This document shows positions 24,572 through 32,792 of a DNA stretch of 35,642 bases, piece by piece. The translations under genes and the position numbers were made by a program. The stretch is from Cytobacillus sp. NCCP-133. Lineage in GTDB: Bacteria > Bacillota > Bacilli > Bacillales > Cytobacillaceae. The notes beneath the pieces were generated by a model. That model searched no databases and was not told the origin of the DNA. It worked only from the letters and a program-made list of their open reading frames with translations. The stretch covers positions 26,958 through 62,599 of the forward strand of contig NZ_BRVM01000020.1 of the NCBI RefSeq assembly GCF_026011715.1, in the 5' to 3' direction. Every line of letters starts with the position of its first letter. Position 1 is the stretch's first letter.

Positions 24572-25591
24572 TTGTTGTATTCAAAATCTGTGAAGGAAAG
24601 AATAGATATTTCCATCCGCGATATTTGGGAAGCAAAGAAGCGAATATCTACCCTGGTATATAAGACTCCACTGATTCAATCGGCTATCCTGTCTGAAAAA
24701 GTGGGCCGGAGGGTTTTTTTGAAGCTGGAGAATGTTCATGAAATTGGTGCCTTTAAAGTCAGAGGGGCAGCGAATAAAATTATGAGTTTAAGCCCCGAAG
24801 CTAGAGGGCGCGGAATCGCTACATATTCAACGGGGAACCATGGAATGGCTGTTGCGCATGTGGCAAAAAAGCTTGGAATTCAGGCAGTAGTATGCATCTC
24901 AAACCGTGTCCCCAGAGCCAAGGTCGATTTATTAAAAAGGCTGGGAGCCAAAATAGAAATTTATGGTGTCAGCCAGGATGCCGCCGGGGAACGATGCTAT
25001 GAGCTGGAGAGGATGGAAGGGCTGACTGTGATTCATCCGTTCGATGATCCCTATGTGATTGCCGGACAGGGAACAATCGGTTTGGAGCTTATGGAAGAAC
25101 TTCCGAACTTAACAGATGTGATTGTTCCCCTTTCAGGCGGAGGGCTTCTTTCGGGGATTGGGCTCGCCGTGAAATCAAATGACAAGGGTATAAGAGTTTC
25201 AGGTGTTTGCATGGAAAAATCTGCTGTAATGCATGAGAGTTTAAAAGCAGGGAAACCGGTATTGCTTGAAGAGAGTGAGACTCTTGCTGACAGCTTGCTG
25301 GGCGGAATCGGTCTGGATAACAGCTACACCTTCCGTATGGTTCAGCAATACATGGATAACGCCTATCTGATTCCCGAAGAGGAGATTGCATACAGCATGG
25401 CTTTTATGATAGATAAGCACAGAATGATTATGGAGGGAGCGGCAGCCACTGGAATTGCAGCGGTTTTAGGGGGAAAGATTCCCCAGCAGGAGGGGGATGT
25501 TGCTGTAATCATCAGCGGACATAATGTGGATCTTTCTGTCATCCATCGGGTCATTCAAAATTATGCCATTCGTAATGAAGGGTGGGAATGA
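24572..25591 (+). CDS. eutB: Hydroxyectoine-utilization dehydratase EutB (threonine dehydratase family)
   Basis: PLP enzyme of fold type II, 339 residues. Lys62 in GAFKVRGAANK is the PLP lysine, STGNHGMAVAHVAKKLG and the phosphate-binding PLSGGGLLSG are typical of the threonine/serine dehydratase family. Unlike biosynthetic IlvA it has no ACT regulatory domain. The EutB family (TIGR02991) is found in ectoine clusters and is proposed to act on the 3-hydroxy-diaminobutyrate from hydroxyectoine. The start is a TTG after GGAGGGG. The doeA/eutC context 2.5 kb downstream supports EutB over a catabolic threonine dehydratase; specificity is not proven by the sequence. Confidence 0.8.
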   Translation: MLYSKSVKERIDISIRDIWEAKKRISTLVYKTPLIQSAILSEKVGRRVFLKLENVHEIGAFKVRGAANKIMSLSPEARGRGIATYSTGNHGMAVAHVAKKLGIQAVVCISNRVPRAKVDLLKRLGAKIEIYGVSQDAAGERCYELERMEGLTVIHPFDDPYVIAGQGTIGLELMEELPNLTDVIVPLSGGGLLSGIGLAVKSNDKGIRVSGVCMEKSAVMHESLKAGKPVLLEESETLADSLLGGIGLDNSYTFRMVQQYMDNAYLIPEEEIAYSMAFMIDKHRMIMEGAAATGIAAVLGGKIPQQEGDVAVIISGHNVDLSVIHRVIQNYAIRNEGWE

Positions 25592-25989
25592 TATAACTGC
25601 CGGACTTGATCGTATTAGATTGATTCGCGAAAAGGAGGTACCGAAAGATACCTGTTATGGCATTCAAAATATAAGGCCGCTGAAGATCTCCCATTTTAGG
25701 CTGCCGTATTCAAGAAAGCTTGATTAAAGCTTTGGCTATAGTAAAAAAGTCGGCAGCATTAGCTTATTTTAAGTCCTTATGAAAGGACACAGCCAGGATT
25801 CCCTGAGCCCATTTTTAGCAAAATACAGCATTGTTCCTCTTAATATGGAAATACATTAAAATTGTTATATTGATAAAATATAAACTGGTACAGCTTAAAA
25901 TTAATTGTAGACGTTGCTGTCTGAATATGGTTTTCTATAATAAAAGTCTTTTATCTTATTAATCTTAAGGTGTTCAGAGGGGAGGCAAC
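25592..25989. other. Intergenic region between eutB and the PucR gene
   Basis: 398 bp with no supported gene. An AAGGAGG at about 25632 precedes only a five-codon frame. A likely promoter lies at 25914-25941. No strong terminator hairpin after eutB is seen, so read-through is possible. Confidence 0.5.
25914..25941 (+). promoter_or_regulatory. Possible promoter of the PucR-type gene
   Basis: TTGCTG (25914-25919), a 16-bp spacer and a perfect TATAAT (25936-25941), about 50 bp before the start codon. The -35 box is weak, as for an activated promoter. Confidence 0.45.
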
Positions 25990-27702
25990 ATGAGATTAAC
26001 AGTTAAAGATGTACTCAAGTACAAGATTCTTAATAGAGCCAAAATTGTTACCGGAAAGGAATATGCCGAAAAACGGCATATCCAATGGATTTCAGCCATC
26101 GAAATGCCGGTGGAAAACTTTGTCCGAAAAAGTGAAGCGGTATTGACGACAGGGATTGGCTGCGGAGAGGACGCTGAAACCTTCAAAAGGTTTGTTGAGG
26201 ATGTGATCCACTCTGACGCTTCCGCCCTGATGGTGGCTTTGGGAAGATACATTTTTGATATTCCCACTGAGGTAATAGAATTGGCCGAAAAGAATCATTT
26301 TATTATTATTGAGATTCCATGGGAAATCCGCTTTTCCAGTATTATTGAATCGGTCATGAAAGAAATTAATGATATCGAATATAAAGAACGTGAAAAGTCA
26401 GAAAAAGTTCAGCAGGAACTTCTCAAGCTCATTCTAAAAGACACCGGCCTGAAGACAATCTCAAAATTCGTTGAAAAGCATATTGGGTACCCGATCGCCA
26501 TTACAGACCGATCCGGCACCCTTCAGGAAAAAAGCATCCACACACAAGCCTTTATAAAGGAGTGGAAAAAATATGTCCTGCAAGGAATCCTTCCAAAAAG
26601 GACAGAAAACACTCTTTTAAAAGGGGACCCCATGTTCCAAAAGTTCCAAATGGTTAAGATAGAAAACCGGATTGTTTTTCAGATTCCGGTGCTCCAGGTA
26701 GCCGACAATCCACAAGGCTATATTTTTGTAATGGTTCCTATTTCCGAATCGATCGAATCCTTTCTCACTCTTTTTCGCGTTAACGTATTAGAGCATGCTG
26801 CAACTACGATTGCTCTTTGGCTTTCAAGGAGAAATGCCATTGAAGAGACAAAAATGCGCCTTCGCAGCGATTTTGTCCATGAGCTTTCAAAGGGCGAATT
26901 CCTATCACTTGAACAAGCCGATTCAAGGGCAAAGTTGCTGGGATATAATCTTAAGCTCCCATATGTGTGTATTGTCGGATATGCGGAAAATATGAAAATA
27001 CTATTCCAAAAGCGCAAACAGGACTATGATTCCTATGAACATTGGCTCGAAAGCATGATTCACTATATCGAGGAAGAAATCTACTATGCCGCCCAGTCCC
27101 TTAAAAAGGACATAATGATGACCTATCAGGGTGAACAGCTGGTCATTTTCCTGGAAACTCCGGGGGTAAAGGAAAATGAAAACGCTACAAATTTCCTTGA
27201 TCTTGTAGAACGGCGCCTGGGAAATTTGCTTCCTGAAGTTGTCCTATCCTGGGGCATCGGCAATGCGTTTGAAGGAATTTTAGGATTTGGGGAAAGCTTT
27301 CGTCATGCGGGCATTGCTTTAAGCATCGGGCGGCGGAAAAAGGGTTCCGGGCAGCGGATGATGTATGAGCAAACAAGAGTGGACAGGGTGCTATTAAATT
27401 TGGCTGACAATAAAGAGATGAAAGAAATCATCATGTCAACGATTGAGCCTCTTGTACAATATGACGAGCAGCGGCACATGGATTTGATCGGCACGTTCAT
27501 CGCCTATAACCAGTTTCATGGAAATGTAAGCCAGACAGCGAGATCGCTAAATCTTCACCGGCAGTCCCTGCTGTACCGGCTTAGGAAGATTGAATCTTTA
27601 ACAGGTTTATCCCTTATTGATCCGGATGATTTATTTCTTTTGGATCTGAGCATAAAGATTTGGAAAATAGGAGAAAACGCCGTTATGGCCGGTCAAGATT
27701 AA
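25990..27702 (+). CDS. PucR-family transcriptional regulator of the ectoine cluster
   Basis: 570-residue regulator. The N-terminal PucR domain (about 1-125) includes VKDVLKYKILNRAKIVTG and VLTTGIG; a GAF/GGDEF-like central part (about 150-470) follows. The C-terminal helix-turn-helix of the PucR/CdaR type is ETLQ-independent: IGTFIAYNQFHGNVSQTARS and LNLHRQSLLYRLRKIESLTG (about 500-545). GAGGGGAGG precedes the ATG. It sits between eutB and the doeA operon in the same direction and ends in a very strong terminator, so it is likely the local activator responding to an ectoine breakdown product. Ectoine clusters of other bacteria use EnuR (MocR/GntR type) instead; the role here is inference. Confidence 0.85.
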   Translation: MRLTVKDVLKYKILNRAKIVTGKEYAEKRHIQWISAIEMPVENFVRKSEAVLTTGIGCGEDAETFKRFVEDVIHSDASALMVALGRYIFDIPTEVIELAEKNHFIIIEIPWEIRFSSIIESVMKEINDIEYKEREKSEKVQQELLKLILKDTGLKTISKFVEKHIGYPIAITDRSGTLQEKSIHTQAFIKEWKKYVLQGILPKRTENTLLKGDPMFQKFQMVKIENRIVFQIPVLQVADNPQGYIFVMVPISESIESFLTLFRVNVLEHAATTIALWLSRRNAIEETKMRLRSDFVHELSKGEFLSLEQADSRAKLLGYNLKLPYVCIVGYAENMKILFQKRKQDYDSYEHWLESMIHYIEEEIYYAAQSLKKDIMMTYQGEQLVIFLETPGVKENENATNFLDLVERRLGNLLPEVVLSWGIGNAFEGILGFGESFRHAGIALSIGRRKKGSGQRMMYEQTRVDRVLLNLADNKEMKEIIMSTIEPLVQYDEQRHMDLIGTFIAYNQFHGNVSQTARSLNLHRQSLLYRLRKIESLTGLSLIDPDDLFLLDLSIKIWKIGENAVMAGQD

Positions 27703-27720
27703 TTTTATTGAAAAAAAGAG

Positions 27721-27767
27721 AACTGTGGCAAAAATCCATAAAGGATTTTTGCCACAGTTTTTTCTTT
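27721..27767 (+). terminator. Strong terminator after the PucR gene
   Basis: A 17-bp perfect stem: AACTGTGGCAAAAATCC (27721-27737) with GGATTTTTGCCACAGTT (27743-27759), loop ATAAA, then TTTTCTTTT. It separates the regulator from the doeA operon. Confidence 0.93.
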
Positions 27768-28092
27768 TAAACTTTACAAATCTCGGCCCTGCCCTTCCCA
27801 GGCTCTCTGCAGCTATTGGTCTCTCTTGGACAGGAGTATCACGAACCATCCGTTCCTATCATTTACGATGCTTAATCAGCATCCATCTTTGCCCATCTTC
27901 TATTTTCAAAAAATATTTTTTACTGACACTTTAGAACTATATAATTCTAAATTTTTCGATAATTTGACTAAAATAAAATTTGAATTTTCATACAATTTTG
28001 CGGATGATAGATTTCTTACCCTGACACTATAATGAACCTACAAATGAAATACCTGAAAATTAAATACCGGTTTGGTAGGAGGGAGCATCACC
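27768..28092. other. Upstream region of the doeA operon
   Basis: 325 bp without a supported gene. TATAAT at 28028-28033 is a good -10 box with only a weak -35, fitting an activator-dependent promoter. CTGACACT occurs twice, at about 27922 and at 28021, the second overlapping the -10 region, and could mark regulator half-sites. The leader would be about 50 nt. Confidence 0.45.
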
Positions 28093-29280
28093 ATGTCATT
28101 TGGAACAGCAGAGTATAAAGAGAGAATCTTGAAAACAAAAGAAAGAATGGCAGCAGAAGGGATTGAAGTCTTGCTTATTACGGATCCCGCTAATATGAAT
28201 TATTTATCCGGTTACGACGGATGGTCCTTCTATGTGCATCAAATGCTTGTCATCATCATTGATGAAGAACAGCCGATTTGGATTGGCAGGGGGCAGGATG
28301 CAAATGGAGCCAAAGTAACGACATGGCTTTATCATGAAAATATCATTCCCTACCCTGACGATTATGTACAATCTGAAACCAAGCATCCAATGGATTTTGC
28401 AGCAGATATATTAAAGCAAATCGGACAGCAAAACCGTTTCATCGGTGTCGAGATGGAAAACTATTATTTCACTGCAAAGTGCTATGAGCAGCTGAAAAAG
28501 GGACTTCCGAATGCTAGTTTCCGGGATGCATCCCTGCTGGTAAACTGGGTCCGCATAATAAAGTCCGATACAGAGATTGAATATATGAAGAGAGCAGCAA
28601 AAATTGTGGAGAAAACAATGGCAGCTGGAATTGAGCTGGTTAATGAAGGCGTACGGGAATGTGATGTGGCAGCGAAAATCTTTCATACACAAATAACAGG
28701 CACGGATGAATTCGGCGGGGATTACCCGGCGATCATGCCTCTTCTCCCATCTGGAGAAAGAACTTCCACTCCGCACTTAACCTGGACGGACCAGCGTTAT
28801 AAGTCAGGCGAGCTTGTGATCCTGGAACTGGCCGGATGCTATAAGCGCTATCATTCCCCTCTTGCCAGAACCGTCCATATCGGCCAGCCTTCCGAAAAAA
28901 TTAAAGCACTTTCGGAAGTGGTTGTCGAAGGATTGAACGCTTGCCTGGATATGATTAAGCCAGGGATTGCCTGCGAAGAGATTGAGGAAGCATGGAGAAA
29001 ATCGATTGAAAAAAGCGGAATTATAAAGGAATCGCGCCTGGGATATTCCATGGGTCTGAACTATCCTCCAGATTGGGGCGAGCATACAGCGAGCATCCGC
29101 AAAGGAGATAAAACCATCCTTCAGCCAAATATGACATTCCATTTGATCCCGGGGATCTGGCTTGATCAATATGGTTTCGAAGCAAGTGAATCATTCAGGG
29201 TAACCGAAAATGGATGCGAAACATTTGCAGAACTCCCAAGGCACTTATATATAAAAGAAGCATCACTTACAAAAATCTAG
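28093..29280 (+). CDS. doeA: Ectoine hydrolase DoeA/EutD (M24-like, creatinase type)
   Basis: Opens the ectoine ring to N-acetyl-2,4-diaminobutyrate, and likely hydroxyectoine to the hydroxy form. 395 residues from the ATG after TAGGAGGG; an upstream TTG is less likely. A creatinase N-terminal domain (about 1-150) with NMNYLSGYDGWSFYVHQ and GRGQDANGAK, both characteristic of this family as I know it, and a pita-bread M24 domain with SGERTSTPHLTW. The metal-binding aspartates of M24 peptidases are replaced (ELAGCYKRYHSPLARTV has SP where peptidases have SD), as expected for a metal-independent ectoine hydrolase. First gene of a six-gene operon. Confidence 0.88.
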   Translation: MSFGTAEYKERILKTKERMAAEGIEVLLITDPANMNYLSGYDGWSFYVHQMLVIIIDEEQPIWIGRGQDANGAKVTTWLYHENIIPYPDDYVQSETKHPMDFAADILKQIGQQNRFIGVEMENYYFTAKCYEQLKKGLPNASFRDASLLVNWVRIIKSDTEIEYMKRAAKIVEKTMAAGIELVNEGVRECDVAAKIFHTQITGTDEFGGDYPAIMPLLPSGERTSTPHLTWTDQRYKSGELVILELAGCYKRYHSPLARTVHIGQPSEKIKALSEVVVEGLNACLDMIKPGIACEEIEEAWRKSIEKSGIIKESRLGYSMGLNYPPDWGEHTASIRKGDKTILQPNMTFHLIPGIWLDQYGFEASESFRVTENGCETFAELPRHLYIKEASLTKI

Positions 29281-29296
29281 GAGGTGAAGCGAAGGG

Positions 29297-30322
29297 ATGC
29301 TAATTCTTACAGAGCAGGAACTTAAACAGTATGTGCAGCTGAACAAGGAAGCGATTGCTATTGTGGAGGCGGGATTTACGAAGCTTGCAGAAGATGAAGC
29401 CGTCATGCCGCCGATTATGCGTGTGGATTTGCACGACCAAAATGGGGAAGTGGATGTCAAAACCGCTTATGTAAAAGGGGAAGACATGTTTGCGATCAAA
29501 GTATCTTCCGGATTTTTCAATAATTATAAGCTGGGACTTCCAAGCGGAAATGGACTTATGCTCTTGATCAGCACTCAAACAGGCATCCCGCAGGCAATGA
29601 TGCTGGATAACGGCTATTTGACCGAGGTACGGACAGCCGCAGCGGGAGCGATTGCTGCAAACTATCTTTCCCGTGAAAACATTGAAACCGTTGGCGTGAT
29701 AGGAGCCGGAAGCCAGGCGAGGTACCAGGCAAGGGCTCTCAAGCTCGTTCGGGATTTTAAAAGAATTCTGGTCTATTCCAGGTCAGAGGATCGCTCGAGA
29801 AAATATGCCGGAGACATGTCCGCCGAATTGGGGGTTGAGGTCCAAGTGGCGGAGAGTGCCGAAGTTCTGGTACGCAACAGTGATACGGTCATTACGACTA
29901 CTCCGGCAAAAGAGCCGGTGATCAAAGCGGATTGGCTCCATCCCGGACTTCATATTACGGCTATGGGATCAGATGCTGAGCATAAGCAGGAGCTTGAAGC
30001 GGAAGTTCTTGTCCGGGCGGATAAGCTTATATGCGATACAAAAGCACAGTGTGCCAGGCTTGGAGAATTGCATCACGCACTTGACAAAGGAGTATTAACG
30101 AATGAATCGCCCATTATTGAACTGGGCCAATTAACATCCGGAAAGCGAAGCGGGCGGATAAATGACGAGGAGATTACGGTATGTGATCTAACTGGTACAG
30201 GAGTCCAGGATACTGCCATTGCCCTGTTTGCATACAGCGAAATGGTGAAGCGGGAAATCGGATTGAAAGTTGAAAACAAGAAACTGGCATTAAAAAACGG
30301 AGAAGGAGTGATCGTATGGTAA
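29297..30322 (+). CDS. eutC: EutC, ornithine cyclodeaminase/mu-crystallin family
   Basis: NAD(P)-dependent enzyme of 341 residues in the family of ornithine cyclodeaminase, archaeal alanine dehydrogenase and ketimine reductases. It has the Rossmann motif GVIGAGSQAR at residues 133-142, the substrate-binding KVSSGFFNNYKLGLPSGNGL, and the late HITAMGSDAEHKQELE. EutC (TIGR02992) accompanies EutB in hydroxyectoine catabolism; a plausible role is to reduce or aminate the keto/imine product of EutB to diaminobutyrate (inference). AGGAGGTGA precedes the ATG, 16 bp after the doeA stop. The 3' end overlaps the next gene by 7 bp. Confidence 0.8.
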   Translation: MLILTEQELKQYVQLNKEAIAIVEAGFTKLAEDEAVMPPIMRVDLHDQNGEVDVKTAYVKGEDMFAIKVSSGFFNNYKLGLPSGNGLMLLISTQTGIPQAMMLDNGYLTEVRTAAAGAIAANYLSRENIETVGVIGAGSQARYQARALKLVRDFKRILVYSRSEDRSRKYAGDMSAELGVEVQVAESAEVLVRNSDTVITTTPAKEPVIKADWLHPGLHITAMGSDAEHKQELEAEVLVRADKLICDTKAQCARLGELHHALDKGVLTNESPIIELGQLTSGKRSGRINDEEITVCDLTGTGVQDTAIALFAYSEMVKREIGLKVENKKLALKNGEGVIVW

Positions 30323-31518
30323 AAGAAAATGTTCAGGCAGGTACAAAAGCAGTGTGGGCAGGGGAAAAGGATTATTTGGTGCATGGAGCCACTCAGGTGC
30401 CGGTCGTACTCAGTGTGGCATATGGATATGATGATATGGATGAGTGGTATGATGTAGCGATTGGGAAGAAAAAGGGACATATTTACGGAAGAAATACGAA
30501 TCCAACCGTACAGGCATTTGAAGATAAAGTGAAAATTCTGGAAGGCGCCGAAGCAGCGACAAGCTTTTCAACAGGCATGGCTGCAATCAGCAATACATTA
30601 TCGACGTTTTTGGTTCCAGGGGATCGCATTGTATCGATGAAGGACACATATGGCGGAACGAACAAAATTTTTACGGAATTTCTGCCCCGCCAGCAAATCG
30701 ACGTGATTCTTTGCGAAACAGGGAATCACGAGCAAATAGAAGCGGAAGTGGCAAAAGGATGCAAAATTCTTTACCTCGAAACACCGACGAATCCAACCGT
30801 CAAGATTACCGACATCGAGCGTATGGCAATAGCCGGACACGATGCCGGAGCCATTGTCATTGTGGACAATACTTTTGCAACGCCAATGAATCAGAACCCC
30901 ATTTCACTGGGTGTGGATCTGGTTATCCACAGTGCTACAAAATTCCTCGGCGGGCATGCTGATGCACTGGGCGGAGTCGTTTGCGGCCCGCATGAACTTG
31001 TGGAAAAAATCTATCATTATCGCGAAATCAATGGCGCCACAATGGATCCGATGGCAGCTTACCTGATGATCCGCGGCATGAAAACGCTTCACCTTCGTGT
31101 CAGGCAGCAATGTAAAAATGCAATGGCGCTTGCCAAATATCTTCAGACAAAAGATATGGTGGAATCTGTCTATTATCCAGGGATTGAAACACATCCCAAC
31201 CATCATATTGCCAAAAAACAAATGAAGGATTTCGGCGGGATGCTCAGCTTTGCAGTCAAAGGCGGAGTGGATACAGTCCGTGATTTGCTTCCAAAATTGC
31301 AATTCGCCAACCGCGCTGCAAACCTCGGAGCTGTCGAAACAACAGTAGGGCCGGCGAGAACAACAAGCCATGTGGAATGTACGCCTGAGGAGCGTGCAGC
31401 AGTCGGCATTCCGGAAGGATTAATCCGTGTCTCCTGCGGAATTGAAGAAATAGAGGATCTTATTGCAGACTTCGAACAGGCATTTAGCCATGCAGAAATT
31501 GTTTTGCAGGTAAAGTAG
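30316..31518 (+). CDS. Cystathionine gamma-synthase/gamma-lyase-family PLP enzyme
   Basis: PLP enzyme of fold type I (Cys/Met metabolism family), 400 residues. Lys209 in HSATKFLGGHAD is the PLP lysine; GHIYGRNTNPTVQAFE, FSTGMAAISNTL, DTYGGT, ETPTNPTVKITDIERM and VDNTFATPMNQNP are all canonical. Members catalyse gamma-replacement or gamma-elimination on methionine-pathway compounds. Within an ectoine operon it may act on diaminobutyrate or homoserine, giving 2-oxobutanoate and ammonia; homoserine deamination is a known side reaction of cystathionine gamma-lyase. No sulphur-metabolism genes are nearby. It overlaps eutC and has GGAGAAGGAG before its ATG, so it belongs to the operon. The substrate is unproven. 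Confidence 0.85.
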   Translation: MVKENVQAGTKAVWAGEKDYLVHGATQVPVVLSVAYGYDDMDEWYDVAIGKKKGHIYGRNTNPTVQAFEDKVKILEGAEAATSFSTGMAAISNTLSTFLVPGDRIVSMKDTYGGTNKIFTEFLPRQQIDVILCETGNHEQIEAEVAKGCKILYLETPTNPTVKITDIERMAIAGHDAGAIVIVDNTFATPMNQNPISLGVDLVIHSATKFLGGHADALGGVVCGPHELVEKIYHYREINGATMDPMAAYLMIRGMKTLHLRVRQQCKNAMALAKYLQTKDMVESVYYPGIETHPNHHIAKKQMKDFGGMLSFAVKGGVDTVRDLLPKLQFANRAANLGAVETTVGPARTTSHVECTPEERAAVGIPEGLIRVSCGIEEIEDLIADFEQAFSHAEIVLQVK

Positions 31519-31544
31519 ATTACTAGTTTCGATTGAGGTGAGAG

Positions 31545-32792
31545 ATGATGTCAGATAATCCTATCGTTGAGCAAGCGAATCATTTGGCTGGCTGTCTCGT
31601 TGAATGGCGCCGTCATTTTCATCAGCATCCCGAGCTTAGCTTTCAGGAGTTTGAGACCTCCCGTTATGTTGCAGATGTGTTAAGGAAAATGGATGGAATA
31701 GAAGTAGAAACAGGAGTTGGGATTGAAACAGGAGTAGTAGGCACTTTGACATCGGGAGATGGACCAGTCATTGCTCTAAGGGCGGATATGGATGCCTTGC
31801 CAATTACGGAGGAAAATAGAACAGGCTATTCGTCCAAAAATGAAGGGGTGATGCATGCTTGCGGCCATGATGCACACACCTCCATTCTCCTCGGGGCTGC
31901 TTCCATCCTCTCGGACCATTTTAAAAAGGGCGAATTGGAAGGGACAGTTAAATTTATTTTCCAGCCGGCAGAGGAGAGTACCGACTCAAACGGACTTTCC
32001 GGTTCTCCGTACATGGTCCGTGCTGGGGCTTATGACCAGACTGAAGCTGCCATTGCCCTCCATGTCTGTCCATGGCTTCCTGTAGGGGAAGTGCAAATCA
32101 GCGATGGCTACAGCATGGCGAATGTGGATGTTTTTGAAGTGAAAATCCATGGCTCAGGCGGCCATGGGGCTTATCCGGAGCTTGGCACCGATCCTATTTG
32201 GATGCTTGGCCCGGTCATGCAGGCACTGTATGGAATTACTGCCAGGAGAGTTTCAGCGCTGGATGCTGCTGTTATCAGCATTGGGCAAATCCATGCCGGC
32301 ACAGCAAGCAACATCATTCCGACTGAGGCAGTTATTCAGGGTACAATCCGAAGCTATACACCGAAAGTCCGTGATTTGTTAGCTTCGGAAATAAAGAAAG
32401 CGCTTTCTCTCGTGGAGCATTTGGGGGGAACCTTTTCATTGAATATCCAAAGAGGGGAGCCAGCTTTAAAAAACCATCCTGGCGTCAATCAATGGATAAC
32501 GGACGCCATCACCAAGACATATCCAGGCATGGGGATTACCAGGCGCCCATTTGGCCTTGGCGGGGAAGATTTCGGCTATGTGACTGAAAAAATTCCCGGA
32601 TCCATGTTTTTCCTTGGATGTGCACCAATAGTCGGGGTTCAGCGCGATCTTCATACCCCGATTTTTGATTTGGATGAAGCTTGCTTGCCGATCGGAGCAG
32701 CTATTTTGGCACAAACGGCGGGCATGGTTTTAAAAATGAAAACGAAATTACAAATAAACCAAAATTTGGAGGTGGAAATGCTTGGCACATAA
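31545..32792 (+). CDS. M20-family amidohydrolase, likely N-acetyl-diaminobutyrate deacetylase (DoeB2-like)
   Basis: Metal-dependent aminoacylase of 415 residues (or 414 from the second ATG). M20D motifs are RADMDALPI, MHACGHDAHT at residues 103-112 with metal ligands Cys106 and His108, FQPAEES with the catalytic glutamate, HVCPWLPVG, the dimerisation domain with SGGHGAYPELGTDP, and GGEDFGY and DLHTP near the end. The family removes acyl groups from amino acids. In an ectoine operon without an EutE/DoeB-type enzyme it is the natural candidate to deacetylate the DoeA product, as for enzymes labelled DoeB2. Its end overlaps the next gene by 11 bp. Confidence 0.82.
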   Translation: MMSDNPIVEQANHLAGCLVEWRRHFHQHPELSFQEFETSRYVADVLRKMDGIEVETGVGIETGVVGTLTSGDGPVIALRADMDALPITEENRTGYSSKNEGVMHACGHDAHTSILLGAASILSDHFKKGELEGTVKFIFQPAEESTDSNGLSGSPYMVRAGAYDQTEAAIALHVCPWLPVGEVQISDGYSMANVDVFEVKIHGSGGHGAYPELGTDPIWMLGPVMQALYGITARRVSALDAAVISIGQIHAGTASNIIPTEAVIQGTIRSYTPKVRDLLASEIKKALSLVEHLGGTFSLNIQRGEPALKNHPGVNQWITDAITKTYPGMGITRRPFGLGGEDFGYVTEKIPGSMFFLGCAPIVGVQRDLHTPIFDLDEACLPIGAAILAQTAGMVLKMKTKLQINQNLEVEMLGT

